Shown here piece after piece: positions 36,835 through 48,734 of a stretch of 64,000 nt of DNA. The position numbers were made by a program, and so were the translations under genes. Source of the DNA: Phyllobacterium pellucidum (GTDB lineage: Bacteria > Pseudomonadota > Alphaproteobacteria > Rhizobiales > Rhizobiaceae); assembly GCF_013327855.1 (NCBI RefSeq), contig NZ_JABUMX010000003.1:604080-668079 (forward strand), read 5' to 3'. The notes beneath the pieces were generated by a model, which did not search any database, was not told the origin of the DNA, and saw only the letters and a program-made list of their open reading frames with translations. Each line of letters starts with the position of its first letter. Position 1 is the first letter of the stretch.

Positions 36835-37734
36835 TTGTCCGAAGCTGAAACCGGCGACCGGCATTATCAGATCGGCAGCGCCAGCTTCCGGGCTCGTCCG
36901 CTCGAGCCGGCGCTCTACATCGTGGCGACGCCCATCGGCAATCTCGGCGATATGACGATCCGCGGCGTCGAAACCCTTGCCGCCGCCGACATCATTGCCT
37001 GCGAGGATACCCGGGTGAGCCGCGTCCTGTTGGAGCGCTATGGCATTTCACGCCGCCCTTTCGCCTATCACGAGCACAATGCCGAAATCGCCGGCCCTAA
37101 ACTGATCGAGGCGTTGCTTGCCGGTAAGAGCGTTGCGCTCGTCTCTGATGCGGGAACGCCACTCGTCGCCGACCCTGGCGGCAGGCTGGTGCCGGAGGCC
37201 AAGGCGGCCGGAATCAGGGTGGTGCCGATCCCCGGCGCCTCATCCGTCCTCGCCGCGCTGACGGCATCGGGCCTCTTCAAGGGCTCATTTTACTTTGCCG
37301 GCTTTTTATCGTCGAAACAGGGACAGCGCCGTGCCCGGCTGGCGGAACTCAAGGCGCTCGATGCGGCGCTGGTTTTCTTCGAATCGCCCAACCGGGCTGC
37401 CGCGACGCTTGCGGATATGGCCGATATATTCGGGGCGGAACGCCCGGCTTCCCTCTGCCGCGAGTTGACCAAGACCTATGAGACCATCGTGACCCTACCG
37501 CTGAAGCAGCTGGCCGAGACGTTCGCGGACGAGGATCGCATCCGCGGCGAGGTGGTTCTCGTCGTCGGTTCTCCCGTCGAGGATGCGAATATTCCCCGCT
37601 CCGACGAAGATGTCGACGCGTTGCTGCGCGCGCTTGTCCTCGAAATGTCGCCGGCAAAGGCGGCCGGAGAGGCGGCGCGCATGACCGGGCGGCCCAAGGG
37701 CGAGCTCTATCAACGGTTGCTGGCAATGAAATGA
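36835..37734 (+). CDS. rsmI: 16S rRNA (cytidine-2'-O)-methyltransferase RsmI
   Basis: 299 residues from TTG 36835, with AGGGG 7 bases upstream; another TTG at 36820 lacks a site. SAM-dependent tetrapyrrole-methylase fold: [53 protein letters not shown], and [14 protein letters not shown]. It methylates C1402 of 16S rRNA. Starts 12 bases after the hemW stop and overlaps yraN (ATGA). Confidence 0.95.
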   Translation: MSEAETGDRHYQIGSASFRARPLEPALYIVATPIGNLGDMTIRGVETLAAADIIACEDTRVSRVLLERYGISRRPFAYHEHNAEIAGPKLIEALLAGKSVALVSDAGTPLVADPGGRLVPEAKAAGIRVVPIPGASSVLAALTASGLFKGSFYFAGFLSSKQGQRRARLAELKALDAALVFFESPNRAAATLADMADIFGAERPASLCRELTKTYETIVTLPLKQLAETFADEDRIRGEVVLVVGSPVEDANIPRSDEDVDALLRALVLEMSPAKAAGEAARMTGRPKGELYQRLLAMK

Positions 37735-38096
37735 GCGCGCGGGGCGGCAGGCGCAAGGCATACCGCCGCGGCCACTCCGCCGAGCGGCTCGCCGCGCTCG
37801 CCCTCATGCTGAAGGGCTATCGCATAGTCACCCGCCGGTACCGCACCAAGGTCGGCGAGATCGATCTGATTGCCCGCCGCGGCAATATCGTAGCCATTAT
37901 CGAGGTGAAGGCACGGGCACGGCTCGACCAGGCGATGGACTCGGTAAACATCCTCGCGCAGCGCCGCATTGAGGCGGCAGCCGATCAATGGCTGGCGCGC
38001 CAACCGGATCAGGCGTTGTTGTCCGTGCGGTTCGATCTTGTGGCGATCCTGCCCTGGCGCTGGCCGGTACATGTGCCTGCAATTTTTACAAGCTGA
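37731..38096 (+). CDS. YraN/UPF0102 nuclease-like protein
   Basis: 121 residues, UPF0102. Restriction-endonuclease-like fold: [20 protein letters not shown], with D and, after a hydrophobic strand, [13 protein letters not shown] (E-x-K). The catalytic-type D-ExK residues are present, but biological activity is unproven. Overlaps the rsmI stop, a usual neighbour. Last gene of this operon. Confidence 0.93.
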   Translation: MSARGGRRKAYRRGHSAERLAALALMLKGYRIVTRRYRTKVGEIDLIARRGNIVAIIEVKARARLDQAMDSVNILAQRRIEAAADQWLARQPDQALLSVRFDLVAILPWRWPVHVPAIFTS

Positions 38097-38314
38097 GGGT
38101 CGGCTGCAATTCGCCCAGTGTGACCCGGTAGTGGGCTCCAGATTGGATCCATCGCGACGCCGCTCAGAGCGTTGAGAATTTCATGGCACCGAGATGGCAA
38201 AGTCGGCCGCGCCAGTTCTACCTAAAAAGGGTGCTTGCATTTTCTGATTAACACTATAAAAGTGGTCGTGTATCGGTTGAAATTGCGCCCGCTTTGTTCC
38301 ACCCTGAGGTGAGC

Positions 38315-38368
38315 GGGGCTGCTTGCTGTTTGATTGATAGAACGAGAATCTGCAAGCCCCCGGTTTTT
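38315..38368 (+). terminator. Terminator or attenuator hairpin before cysG
   Basis: GGGGCTGCTTGC (38315-38326) pairs with GCAAGCCCC (38352-38360) with a small bulge, and TTTTT follows at 38364-38368. It may end the rph-yraN operon or attenuate cysG, depending on where the cysG promoter lies. Confidence 0.55.
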
Positions 38369-38436
38369 CAGAAATTCCATGCTCCGCCTTCAGTTTCGGC
38401 GCATTTCTGTTCCTTATAAACCGCTGACCTTTCATG

Positions 38437-38464
38437 GATAATCCCTGCAACCATTGGGATTATC
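38437..38464 (+). promoter_or_regulatory. Perfect inverted repeat just upstream of cysG
   Basis: GATAATCCC (38437-38445) and GGGATTATC (38456-38464) are exact complements separated by 10 bases, ending 6 bases before the cysG ATG. It covers the place where a ribosome site would be, so it is either an operator for a regulator or an RNA hairpin that hides the translation start. Confidence 0.6.
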
Positions 38465-38470
38465 GCATTC

Positions 38471-39922
38471 ATGTCCATCAGCAAGACCCAGCTTTCTGTC
38501 TTTCCAGCCTTTTTCCGCGTGCGGAATGAAGTGCTTGTGGTCGTGGGCAATGGCGAAGAGGCGCTTAACAAAGCGCGACTGCTCGATCAGACGAATGCGG
38601 CAATTCGCGTTGTCGCCGATGCGCCCGAACCGGAACTCGCGGCCTTCCTGCGCGATGGCGGATATGAACATGTCGCGGAAAAATTTGCTCCCAAGCAACT
38701 GACCGGTGCAAAACTGGTCTTCATCGCTACCGGCGATGAAGACCAGGATCGAGAGATTGCCGCCGAAGCACGCCGCCAGCACATTCCAGTCAACGTCGTC
38801 GACCGTCCCGACCTTTGCGATTTCTTCACGCCTGCCATCGTCAACCGCGCGCCGCTCGCAATCGCCATAGGTTCGGAAGGCACCGGTCCCGTTCTGACCC
38901 AGATGATCCGCGCCCGTATCGATGCGGCGTTTTCGCCCCGCCTTGGCGATCTTGCGCGCCTCGCCAACGCCTATCGGCCCGCGGTGGAGCGGCTGGTCAT
39001 GAAGGGCTTGCCGCGTCGTTTGTTCTGGCGATCATTTTTTTCCGGTGATGTCGCAAGCAGTGTCTACAACAATGATCTTGCCGGCGCCCAAGCGGCGGCG
39101 GCGGCGCTGCTGGGCAACCAGGAAACGGGCCAAGGCTATGTCTGGCTGGTCGGCGCAGGCCCGGGCGCGGAGGATCTGCTGACCTTGCGGGCTCATCGCG
39201 TCCTCATGGAAGCCGATGTCATCGTTTATGACGCGCTGGTGCCGGACGCGGTTGTCGGCATGGGCCGCCGCGACGCCGCGCGCATTTCCGTCGGCAAGCG
39301 CAAGGGCTGCCATTCGAAGAGCCAGGGCGAGATCAATAATCTGCTCGTCGCCCTCGGTCGCGAAGGCAAGCGCGTCGTGCGGTTGAAATCAGGCGATCCG
39401 CTCGTCTACGGTCGCGCCGGCGAAGAGATGGCCGCGCTTCGCGATGCCGGAATTTCCTTCGAGATCGTTCCCGGCATCACCTCGGCCTTTGCCGCGGCTG
39501 CCGATATGCAACTGCCTTTGACTTTGCGCGGCGTTGCCTCCTCACTCGTCTTCACGACGGGTCACGACATGTCCGGCGAAGTCCTGCCGGATTGGGCCCG
39601 CCTTGCCATCTCCGGCGCGACGATCGCAGTCTACATGGGCCGCAGTGTTGCAGCTTCGGTCGCAGAACGGCTGATCGCCGCTGGTCTTCATGCCGATACC
39701 GGGGTTGCCGTCATTGAAAATGCCGGCCGGACCGACCGTCGCATGTTCCACGGCACGTTGAACGACCTGCCGTCGCTTGAGCGGCGCGGGGATTTGAGCG
39801 GTCCCGTCATGGTCGTCATCGGTGACGCCGTTGCTGGCGCCGCCATCGACAAGGCCGAGGCGCTTTCCGCCCGGAACCAGAATTCCGTGGCGCTGCGCCA
39901 CCTTGAAACCAATGCTGCCTGA
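38471..39922 (+). CDS. cysG: Siroheme synthase CysG
   Basis: 483 residues, trifunctional: precorrin-2 dehydrogenase/ferrochelatase N-terminal half (VLVVVGNGEEALNKARLLDQ; ITGDE region) and uroporphyrinogen III methyltransferase C-terminal half (VWLVGAGPGAEDLLTLRA, PLVYGRAGEEMAAL, FEIVPGITSAFAAAA). It makes siroheme for CysI. First gene of the sulfur operon. Ribosome site poor: GGGA lies within the dyad. Confidence 0.96.
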   Translation: MSISKTQLSVFPAFFRVRNEVLVVVGNGEEALNKARLLDQTNAAIRVVADAPEPELAAFLRDGGYEHVAEKFAPKQLTGAKLVFIATGDEDQDREIAAEARRQHIPVNVVDRPDLCDFFTPAIVNRAPLAIAIGSEGTGPVLTQMIRARIDAAFSPRLGDLARLANAYRPAVERLVMKGLPRRLFWRSFFSGDVASSVYNNDLAGAQAAAAALLGNQETGQGYVWLVGAGPGAEDLLTLRAHRVLMEADVIVYDALVPDAVVGMGRRDAARISVGKRKGCHSKSQGEINNLLVALGREGKRVVRLKSGDPLVYGRAGEEMAALRDAGISFEIVPGITSAFAAAADMQLPLTLRGVASSLVFTTGHDMSGEVLPDWARLAISGATIAVYMGRSVAASVAERLIAAGLHADTGVAVIENAGRTDRRMFHGTLNDLPSLERRGDLSGPVMVVIGDAVAGAAIDKAEALSARNQNSVALRHLETNAA

Positions 39923-39940
39923 ACGCGAAGGATCACGATC

Positions 39941-40255
39941 ATGAGTGTCAAAGTTCTTACCGCAAATCGCCTGACCGACGGTGAAGCCGTCTGGCTCGGC
40001 GCCAACGGCGAATGGCTCGAACAGATCGATGGTGCGCTGATCGCCCGTCACGCCGAAGCGGTGACCGCGCTTGAGGAAGCCGGCAAGGCAGCGATCAAGT
40101 CCAACCTCGTTATCGACGTCAACGTGATCGATGTTGAAGAGCGCGGCACCAATCTGTATCCGCTGCGTCTGCGCGAGCGTATTCGCCAGCTCGGCCCCAC
40201 CATCCGCCTCGATCTCGGCAAGCAGGCTGAAAAGCCCAAAGCTTCGGCCGCTTAA
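39941..40255 (+). CDS. DUF2849 family protein
   Basis: 104 residues. MSVKVLTANRLTDGEAVWLG at the start; central AIKSNLVIDVNVIDVEERGT; RLRERIRQLGPTIRLDLGKQ at the end. Small, soluble and alpha-beta, found almost always between cysG and cysI in Hyphomicrobiales. Function unknown; context suggests help in siroheme delivery or sulfite reductase assembly (inference). 18 bases after cysG. Confidence 0.88.
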   Translation: MSVKVLTANRLTDGEAVWLGANGEWLEQIDGALIARHAEAVTALEEAGKAAIKSNLVIDVNVIDVEERGTNLYPLRLRERIRQLGPTIRLDLGKQAEKPKASAA

Positions 40256-40274
40256 TTCCTGAAGGTTCGCATTC

Positions 40275-41934
<1,660 letters not shown>

Positions 41935-41945
<11 letters not shown>

Positions 41946-42686
41946 GTTCAACGAGCAAACGGTGGCGGATGAAGCACGCTCGCTCGAAGCCCGGTACGGC
42001 AATCTCGAGCCGCTGGATGTCATCGAACTCGCCATCGACCACCTCTTCAATGAGGAGATCGCGGTTGTCTCTTCGTTCGGGGCGGAATCCTCGGTATTGC
42101 TGCACATGATCGCGCAGATCGACCGGGCAACGCCGGTGCTTTTTCTGGAGACAGGCAAGCATTTTCCGGCAACTTTGCGCTATCGCGACCAGCTGGTCAG
42201 CGAGCTTGGCTTGACTGACGTACATGATATCCACCCGCTCAAGCACAGCCTGAAGGATGAAGATCCCTTTGGCGCGCTGTCCATGACCAACAAGGACCGC
42301 TGCTGCTATATCCGCAAGGTCGAGCCAATGGCGCGCGCGGTTGCGCCCTATCGCGCCTGGATGACGGGCCGCAAGCAGTTCCAGGCCTCCACACGCTCCA
42401 GCCTGGCTGTTTTCGAGTCGGTCGGATCGCGCGTCCGTATCAATCCGCTCGCCCACTGGACCTCGGCCGACCTCAAGGCCTATATGAGCGCGCATGAATT
42501 GCCGCCGCATCCGCTGGTTGCCGAAGGCTACCGTTCGATCGGCTGCATGCCCTGCACGTCGCCGGTCAAGGACGGCGATGACGACCGGGCTGGGCGCTGG
42601 GCCGGGTCGGACAAGACCGAATGCGGTATTCACCTGACTGGCCTTACCGACCAGTTGAGCAATATTTCACTGACGGATTCGAATTT

Positions 42687-42690
<4 letters not shown>
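41935..42690 (+). CDS. cysH: Adenylyl-sulfate (APS) reductase CysH
   Basis: 251 residues from ATG 41935, with GAGG 7 bases upstream. ATP-pyrophosphatase-like fold with SSFGAESSVLLHMI, conserved CC-x(n)-CxxC set: NKDRCCYIRKVEP and SIGCMPCTSPV, and catalytic ECGIH at the C-terminus. The four clustered Cys ligate a [4Fe-4S] centre and mark the APS-reducing rather than PAPS-reducing type. It reduces APS to sulfite with thioredoxin. Confidence 0.95.
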
Positions 42691-44280
<1,590 letters not shown>

Positions 44281-44285
44281 GGCTG

Positions 44286-44633
44286 ATGAGCGACGACGCC
44301 CTCTATATCCACGTCACCGATCAGCACGGCAAACGCCATACGCTCGAGGCCCTCGAAGGCTTTCGTGTGATGGAGGTCATTCGCGATTGGGGACTGGACA
44401 TCAAGGCCGAGTGCGGCGGCGCCTGCGCCTGCGGCACTTGCCATGTCTATGTCGGCGAGGATTGGACGGAAAAGCTCTACGAGCCACAGGATGACGAAAT
44501 CGACCAGCTCGACGTGACGTTCCACGTCGAGGAAAATTCGCGCCTGTCCTGCCAGCTGATCATGACGCCGGAACTCAACGGACTTGAAGTCACGCTCGCA
44601 CCGGACACGCAGCGCGCTAGCGTCGCGGCCTAG
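44286..44633 (+). CDS. 2Fe-2S ferredoxin, adrenodoxin type
   Basis: 115 residues from ATG 44286. The Cys pattern C-x5-C-x2-C-x36-C (AECGGACACGTCHV, then LSCQLIMTPEL) is that of vertebrate/bacterial adrenodoxin-type ferredoxin; an extra Cys is inside the first loop. Follows the reductase gene after 5 bases, so NADPH to FNR to this ferredoxin to CysI is the likely route. Convergent with the L,D-transpeptidase gene, stops 3 bases apart. Confidence 0.92.
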   Translation: MSDDALYIHVTDQHGKRHTLEALEGFRVMEVIRDWGLDIKAECGGACACGTCHVYVGEDWTEKLYEPQDDEIDQLDVTFHVEENSRLSCQLIMTPELNGLEVTLAPDTQRASVAA

Positions 44634-44636
44634 CTT

Positions 44637-45200
44637 CTAGATCACAACGACGCGTGCGCCGAGCGGCACCCGCGCATATAGATCCATCACATGCGCGTTG
44701 ATCATGCGGATGCAGCCATTGGAAACGGCGCGGCCAATGCTCCAGGGCTCCGTCGTGCCGTGGATGCGATAATAGGTGTCGCGGCCGTTTCGGTAGAGGT
44801 AAAGCGCCCGCGCGCCGAGCGGATTGTGCGGTCCGCCCGAGACGCCGCCGGCATAGCGTGCATATTTGTTCGGCTGGCGGCTGATCATGCCCTGGGTCGG
44901 TACCCACCGGGGCCATACTTCCTTGCGCCCGATCTTGGCGCTACCGTGAAAGGCGCGTCCGGCGCGGCCGACGCCGACACCGTAGCGGCGCGCTGTAAAA
45001 CCGTCCTCGACCAGATAGAGAAAACGGCTGCGCGGGTCTATGACGACCGTGCCCGGCGCATAGGACGAATCGAAGGAAACATATTGCGGCTGGAAGACCG
45101 GGTTGATGACGAATGGTTTGCGGGCTGGCTTCGCAAGTGCTGCCTGCGGCGCTGCCGCCGCTGCAAGAACACCGGTCAAGAATAAGCGTCGCGTCAGCAT
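44637..45200 (-). CDS. L,D-transpeptidase, exported
   Basis: 187 residues from ATG 45200, with GGGGGA 5 bases upstream (another possible start is TTG 45212). Export signal RRLFLTGVLAAAAAPQAALA, a Tat-like double Arg followed by a hydrophobic span. YkuD domain: VVIDPRSRFLYLVEDG, GVGVGRAGRAFHGSAKIG, and the catalytic HGTTEPWSIGRAVSNGCIRM with Cys. It makes 3-3 cross-links in peptidoglycan or attaches lipoproteins to it. Single gene. Confidence 0.93.
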   Translation of the reverse strand: MLTRRLFLTGVLAAAAAPQAALAKPARKPFVINPVFQPQYVSFDSSYAPGTVVIDPRSRFLYLVEDGFTARRYGVGVGRAGRAFHGSAKIGRKEVWPRWVPTQGMISRQPNKYARYAGGVSGGPHNPLGARALYLYRNGRDTYYRIHGTTEPWSIGRAVSNGCIRMINAHVMDLYARVPLGARVVVI

Positions 45201-45310
45201 CTCATCCCCCAACTTGGCTGCTGTCCGTCAAAGGACACTACACTTTTGGGAGGATTCTGTCCGGAAATTACTGAGCCATGGTTTACGCCGGCTCAACTTT
45301 TTGTGATGGA

Positions 45311-45334
45311 ATGGCGGCCGTGAACGACCGCCAT
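45311..45334 (-). terminator. Hairpin after the nucleoside hydrolase gene
   Basis: ATGGCGG / CCGCCAT (45311-45317 and 45328-45334) form a 7-bp stem a few bases past the nucleoside hydrolase stop on the minus strand. There is no immediate T-run on that strand, so it is a weak candidate. Confidence 0.4.
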
Positions 45335-45341
45335 CGGAGCG

Positions 45342-46280
45342 TCAGGAGATACGTCCTATGCGTTCGATCAAAAGGTCGAAGAAGCCTTCATCATCGACGT
45401 CACGGATGTAGTAGGCATTTTTTGGCCGGTCGGTAACGCCCCACCAGTCGACCACGGTCATGCCGAGCGTCAGCTCATTGGCTGCCTCCACCGTCACATT
45501 GCAGGTGCGGCCGCCATAAAGTTCCGGCTTGAGCAGATAGGCGATCACGTTTGGGTCATGTAGCGGCCCGCCGTCGCTTCCATATTTTTCCTCGTCGAAT
45601 CGCTCGAAAAATTCGAGGAGCTCGACGCAGGCATCACCGGCGCGCGTTCCCATATTGCGGAAGCGGTCGACCCGCTTTGCCGTCGAAAGCGCCTTGTGCG
45701 TCACATCGAGCGGCAGGATAGTGACGGGAACGCCGGATTGCAGCACGATCTGCGCCGCGTGGGGATCGACGTGGATATTGAACTCGGCAGTCGGCGTTAT
45801 ATTGCCGCCTTCGAAGAAGCCGCCGCCCATGAGCACGATCTCGCGGATGCGCGGGGCAAGTTCCGGCGCCCTGATGAGGATCTGCGCCACGTTGGTGAGC
45901 GGGCCGAGCGCGCAGATCGTCACGCTGCCTGGTTCCTCGCGGCGCAATGTCTCGATGATGAAATCGACCGCATGCTGCGTCTGGAGTGGCATAGTCGGCA
46001 CCGGCAGGTCGGGCCCGTCAAGTCCGGTCTTGCCATGAACATGTTCGGCGGTGATCAGGGGGCGCAGCAGCGGCCGATCCGCGCCGGCAAAGACTTTCGC
46101 ATCCGGGCGACCGGCAAGTTCGCAGATCTTCCGGGCATTGAGCTCGGTCAGCGCCAGCGGCACGTTTCCGGCGACTGCGGTAATGCCAAGCACGTCAAGT
46201 TCGGGGCTGGAAAAGGCTAGAAGGATGGCAAGGGCATCATCTTGGCCGGGGTCGGTATCGATTATGATTTTACGCGTCAT
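45342..46280 (-). CDS. Nucleoside hydrolase (inosine-uridine type)
   Basis: 312 residues. The Ca2+/ribose motif IIIDTDPGQDDALAILLA is at the N-terminus (DxDxxxDD), LGPLTNVAQI and the second half with PTAEFNIHVDPHAAQIVL, and the C-terminal HDPNVIAYLLKPEL. It cleaves ribonucleosides to base and ribose for purine/pyrimidine salvage. Single gene divergent from hsp20. Confidence 0.94.
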   Translation of the reverse strand: MTRKIIIDTDPGQDDALAILLAFSSPELDVLGITAVAGNVPLALTELNARKICELAGRPDAKVFAGADRPLLRPLITAEHVHGKTGLDGPDLPVPTMPLQTQHAVDFIIETLRREEPGSVTICALGPLTNVAQILIRAPELAPRIREIVLMGGGFFEGGNITPTAEFNIHVDPHAAQIVLQSGVPVTILPLDVTHKALSTAKRVDRFRNMGTRAGDACVELLEFFERFDEEKYGSDGGPLHDPNVIAYLLKPELYGGRTCNVTVEAANELTLGMTVVDWWGVTDRPKNAYYIRDVDDEGFFDLLIERIGRIS

Positions 46281-46414
46281 TTCCTACTTTCTCGCGACCT
46301 GAATCCGGCCCTCTCTTGAACTCCGTGATTCGATCGACCATATCATTTGGCAAAGGCGAAATGCTGTCGAACACGGGTTTCGCTTTTAGGTCGCTTTTAT
46401 CAAGGACTGCACCA

Positions 46415-46837
46415 ATGACACGAATGACGCCATTTTCAAGCCCCTTGCTGCTTGGTTTTGACTCGATGGAAAAGACGCTGGAGCGCATAGCGAAATCCGG
46501 CGACGGCTATCCACCCTACAATATCGAGCGCATACGCGGCGCGAACGACCGCGAACAGCTTCGCATCGTTCTGGCAGTGGCCGGTTTCTCCAACGAAGAC
46601 CTCGAAGTCACGACGGAGGACAACCAGCTGGTCATTCGCGGCAGGCAGGCCGATGAAGGCGAACGGGAATATCTGCATCGCGGTATCGCCGCGCGCCAGT
46701 TCCAGCGGATTTTCGTACTTGCCGATGGAATGCGCGTGAGCGCTGCCTCGCTGAAGAATGGGTTGTTGTCGATCGACCTCGATCGGCCGGAACCCGAACG
46801 GTTGGTCAAGCGCATAAACATTGCGGTAGAGGACTGA
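46415..46837 (+). CDS. Hsp20-family small heat-shock protein
   Basis: 140 residues from ATG 46415, with AAGGA 8 bases upstream. Alpha-crystallin domain: YNIERIRGANDREQLRIVLA, then AVAGF, DLEVTTEDNQLVIRGRQ, EREYLHRGIAARQFQRIFVL, and GLLSIDLDRPEPE. Holds unfolded proteins during stress. The leader contains a bulged hairpin (46352-46361 with 46378-46387) that could be thermosensitive; it is not a recognisable ROSE element. Followed by DUF1150. Confidence 0.93.
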   Translation: MTRMTPFSSPLLLGFDSMEKTLERIAKSGDGYPPYNIERIRGANDREQLRIVLAVAGFSNEDLEVTTEDNQLVIRGRQADEGEREYLHRGIAARQFQRIFVLADGMRVSAASLKNGLLSIDLDRPEPERLVKRINIAVED

Positions 46838-46893
46838 CCGTAGCTCTAACAGGACAGGGCTTCGAAATAGACTGTCCGAATATGGAGGCTGAC

Positions 46894-47151
46894 ATGCAAA
46901 ACACTGTTCACAAAAGCCCGTTCTCGGATCTTGAATTTGCACGGCTTGGCGCCGGACAGGTCGCCTATATGCGCAAGGTCAAGACCGACGAGCTCGCCCA
47001 CAGCTTTCCGGCGCTGCCGCCGATGACGCCGGGTGTCGAGCTCTGGGCCCTCTTTGGCGCCAATGGCGATCCGATCGTCCTCTCCGATGAGCGCGACAAT
47101 GTCCTCGTCGGCGCCCAGGAACATGAACTGCGCACCGTAATGCTGCAGTAA
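46894..47151 (+). CDS. DUF1150 family protein
   Basis: 85 residues from ATG 46894, with GGAGG 5 bases upstream; ATG 46882 lies before that site. Conserved DLEFARLGAGQVAYMRKVKT, and ELWALFGANGDPIVLSDERD with NVLVGAQEHEL. Restricted to alphaproteobacteria and usually downstream of an Hsp20 gene, as here. Function unknown. Confidence 0.88.
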   Translation: MQNTVHKSPFSDLEFARLGAGQVAYMRKVKTDELAHSFPALPPMTPGVELWALFGANGDPIVLSDERDNVLVGAQEHELRTVMLQ

Positions 47152-47169
47152 AAACCGGATAAGCGTGGT

Positions 47170-48477
47170 TCAGACCTTGACGGTCTGTTCCACGCGGTCC
47201 TCCGCCCCGAATACTTCCAGATAGCGCTTAATTTCCGCCGGATCGCCCGTCGCCTTCTTCGGGTTGTCCGAAAGCTTGACCGCCGGCCGACCATTGGTTT
47301 CGCTGACCTTGCAAACCAGCGAGATGGCATTGAGGCGGTCATTGTAGCGCGGCGCGCAATCCTCGAAATCATTGGTGAGGTTGGTGCCCCAGCCAAAGCT
47401 CATGCGCACCTTGCCGCGAAAATGGTGATAGGTCTCCTCAATCGTATCGACATCGAGACCATCGGAGAAGACCAGCAGTTTCTGGCGCGGGTCCTTTCCC
47501 TTCGACCGCCACCAGGCGAGGATCTTTTCGCCGCCCTCGATCGGGGGCGCGCTGTCAGGGCGAAAACCAGTCCAGTCAGCGACCCAGTCCGGCGCATCGC
47601 GCAGGAAGGCCGCGGTGCCGAATGCATCGGGGAGCACAATCAGCAGGTTGCCACCATAGTAGCGGTTCCAATCCTGCAGGACCTTGTAGGGCGATTTGAG
47701 CAGCTCCGCCCTCGTCGTGCTGAGCGCCGCAAGCACCATCGGCAACTCGTGGGCATTGGTGCCGAGAGCCTCGAGATCATTGTCCATCGCCATCAGAACA
47801 TTGCTCGTGCCGGTGAAAGCAGGGCCGATCCCTTCCTTCAGCGCCTCGACGCACCAGCGCTGCCATAGAAACGAATGGCGCCGCCGCGTGCCGAAATCGG
47901 AAATCCTGATATCGGGGAGCGCGCGCAGCCGTTCGACCTTCGACCACATCTTGGCCTTGGCGCGGGCATAGGTGACGTCGAGTTCGAAGCGCCCCATCTG
48001 TTTCATGGCGGCGCGCGAGCGCAACTCGTTGATGATCGTCAGCGCCGGGATCTCCCACATCGTCGTATACATCCAAGGCCCATAGAAATTCAGGACGTAT
48101 TGCCCGTCCTGCCGCGTCAGCTCATATTCGGGCAATTGGAAATTCGTCAGCCATTCGAGGAAATCCGGCTCGAAGATCTGCCGCTTGCCGTAGAACGTAT
48201 TACCGCCGAGCCAGATCATTTCCTTCTTGCTGAAGCGCACCGTCCGCGCGTGGTCGAGCTGGGCCCGGAGTTCCTGCTCGTCGATTTCGTCGGCAAGCCG
48301 GACGCGCGTCGTCCGGTTGATCAGGGTGAAGGTGGCATCGACCTTGGGATAGAGCCCCCAGATCATCTGCAGCATCAGAAGCTTGTAGAAATCCGTGTCG
48401 AGCAGGCTGCGGACGATGGGATCGAGCTTCCATGTGTGGTTGAACACACGCCGTGCGATGTCGGTCTTGGTCGCCAT
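47170..48477 (-). CDS. pncB: Nicotinate phosphoribosyltransferase
   Basis: 435 residues from ATG 48477, with GGAGAG 7 bases upstream. NAD salvage: nicotinate + PRPP (+ATP) to nicotinate mononucleotide. Motifs: [74 protein letters not shown] and [10 protein letters not shown]. Standard length. Single gene, convergent with DUF1150. Confidence 0.95.
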   Translation of the reverse strand: MATKTDIARRVFNHTWKLDPIVRSLLDTDFYKLLMLQMIWGLYPKVDATFTLINRTTRVRLADEIDEQELRAQLDHARTVRFSKKEMIWLGGNTFYGKRQIFEPDFLEWLTNFQLPEYELTRQDGQYVLNFYGPWMYTTMWEIPALTIINELRSRAAMKQMGRFELDVTYARAKAKMWSKVERLRALPDIRISDFGTRRRHSFLWQRWCVEALKEGIGPAFTGTSNVLMAMDNDLEALGTNAHELPMVLAALSTTRAELLKSPYKVLQDWNRYYGGNLLIVLPDAFGTAAFLRDAPDWVADWTGFRPDSAPPIEGGEKILAWWRSKGKDPRQKLLVFSDGLDVDTIEETYHHFRGKVRMSFGWGTNLTNDFEDCAPRYNDRLNAISLVCKVSETNGRPAVKLSDNPKKATGDPAEIKRYLEVFGAEDRVEQTVKV

Positions 48478-48734
48478 ATGGCCGCTCTCCTTCCGAATAT
48501 TCCGCCAGTCATGTTGCACGGCAACTATCCGCCTTCAAGCGGAGCTGGCTAAATTCAGCGAAGCGGCTCTTCCATTAAATATTTGTAACCTCACCGAATT
48601 GTCATTAACGGTTCAGGCAAAGCACCCTATCTTTCGCTCCACATTCGCCTGTTCGCGCTCGATGACGCGTTGAGGTATAATCAATTTAGGCGCTGGCTCT
48701 GCTTTGACGCGGGACCGGCGTTTTGGAGTGACGT

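Larger units (their letters stand above)
38097..38470. other. 374-bp leader/intergenic region before cysG
   Basis: No gene is seen. An AT-rich block with TATAAA (38255-38260) could be a -10 region. Downstream come a GC hairpin followed by TTTTT (38315-38368), an outer pair CAGAAAT / ATTTCTG (38369-38375 and 38403-38409) with an inner CGCC/GGCG hairpin, and a perfect dyad just before the cysG start (38437-38464). No SAM-II or other riboswitch consensus was recognised. Confidence 0.6.

Noticed and set aside
38097..38470. SAM-II or other known riboswitch before cysG
   Set aside because: The hairpins do not match any riboswitch consensus that I can recall.
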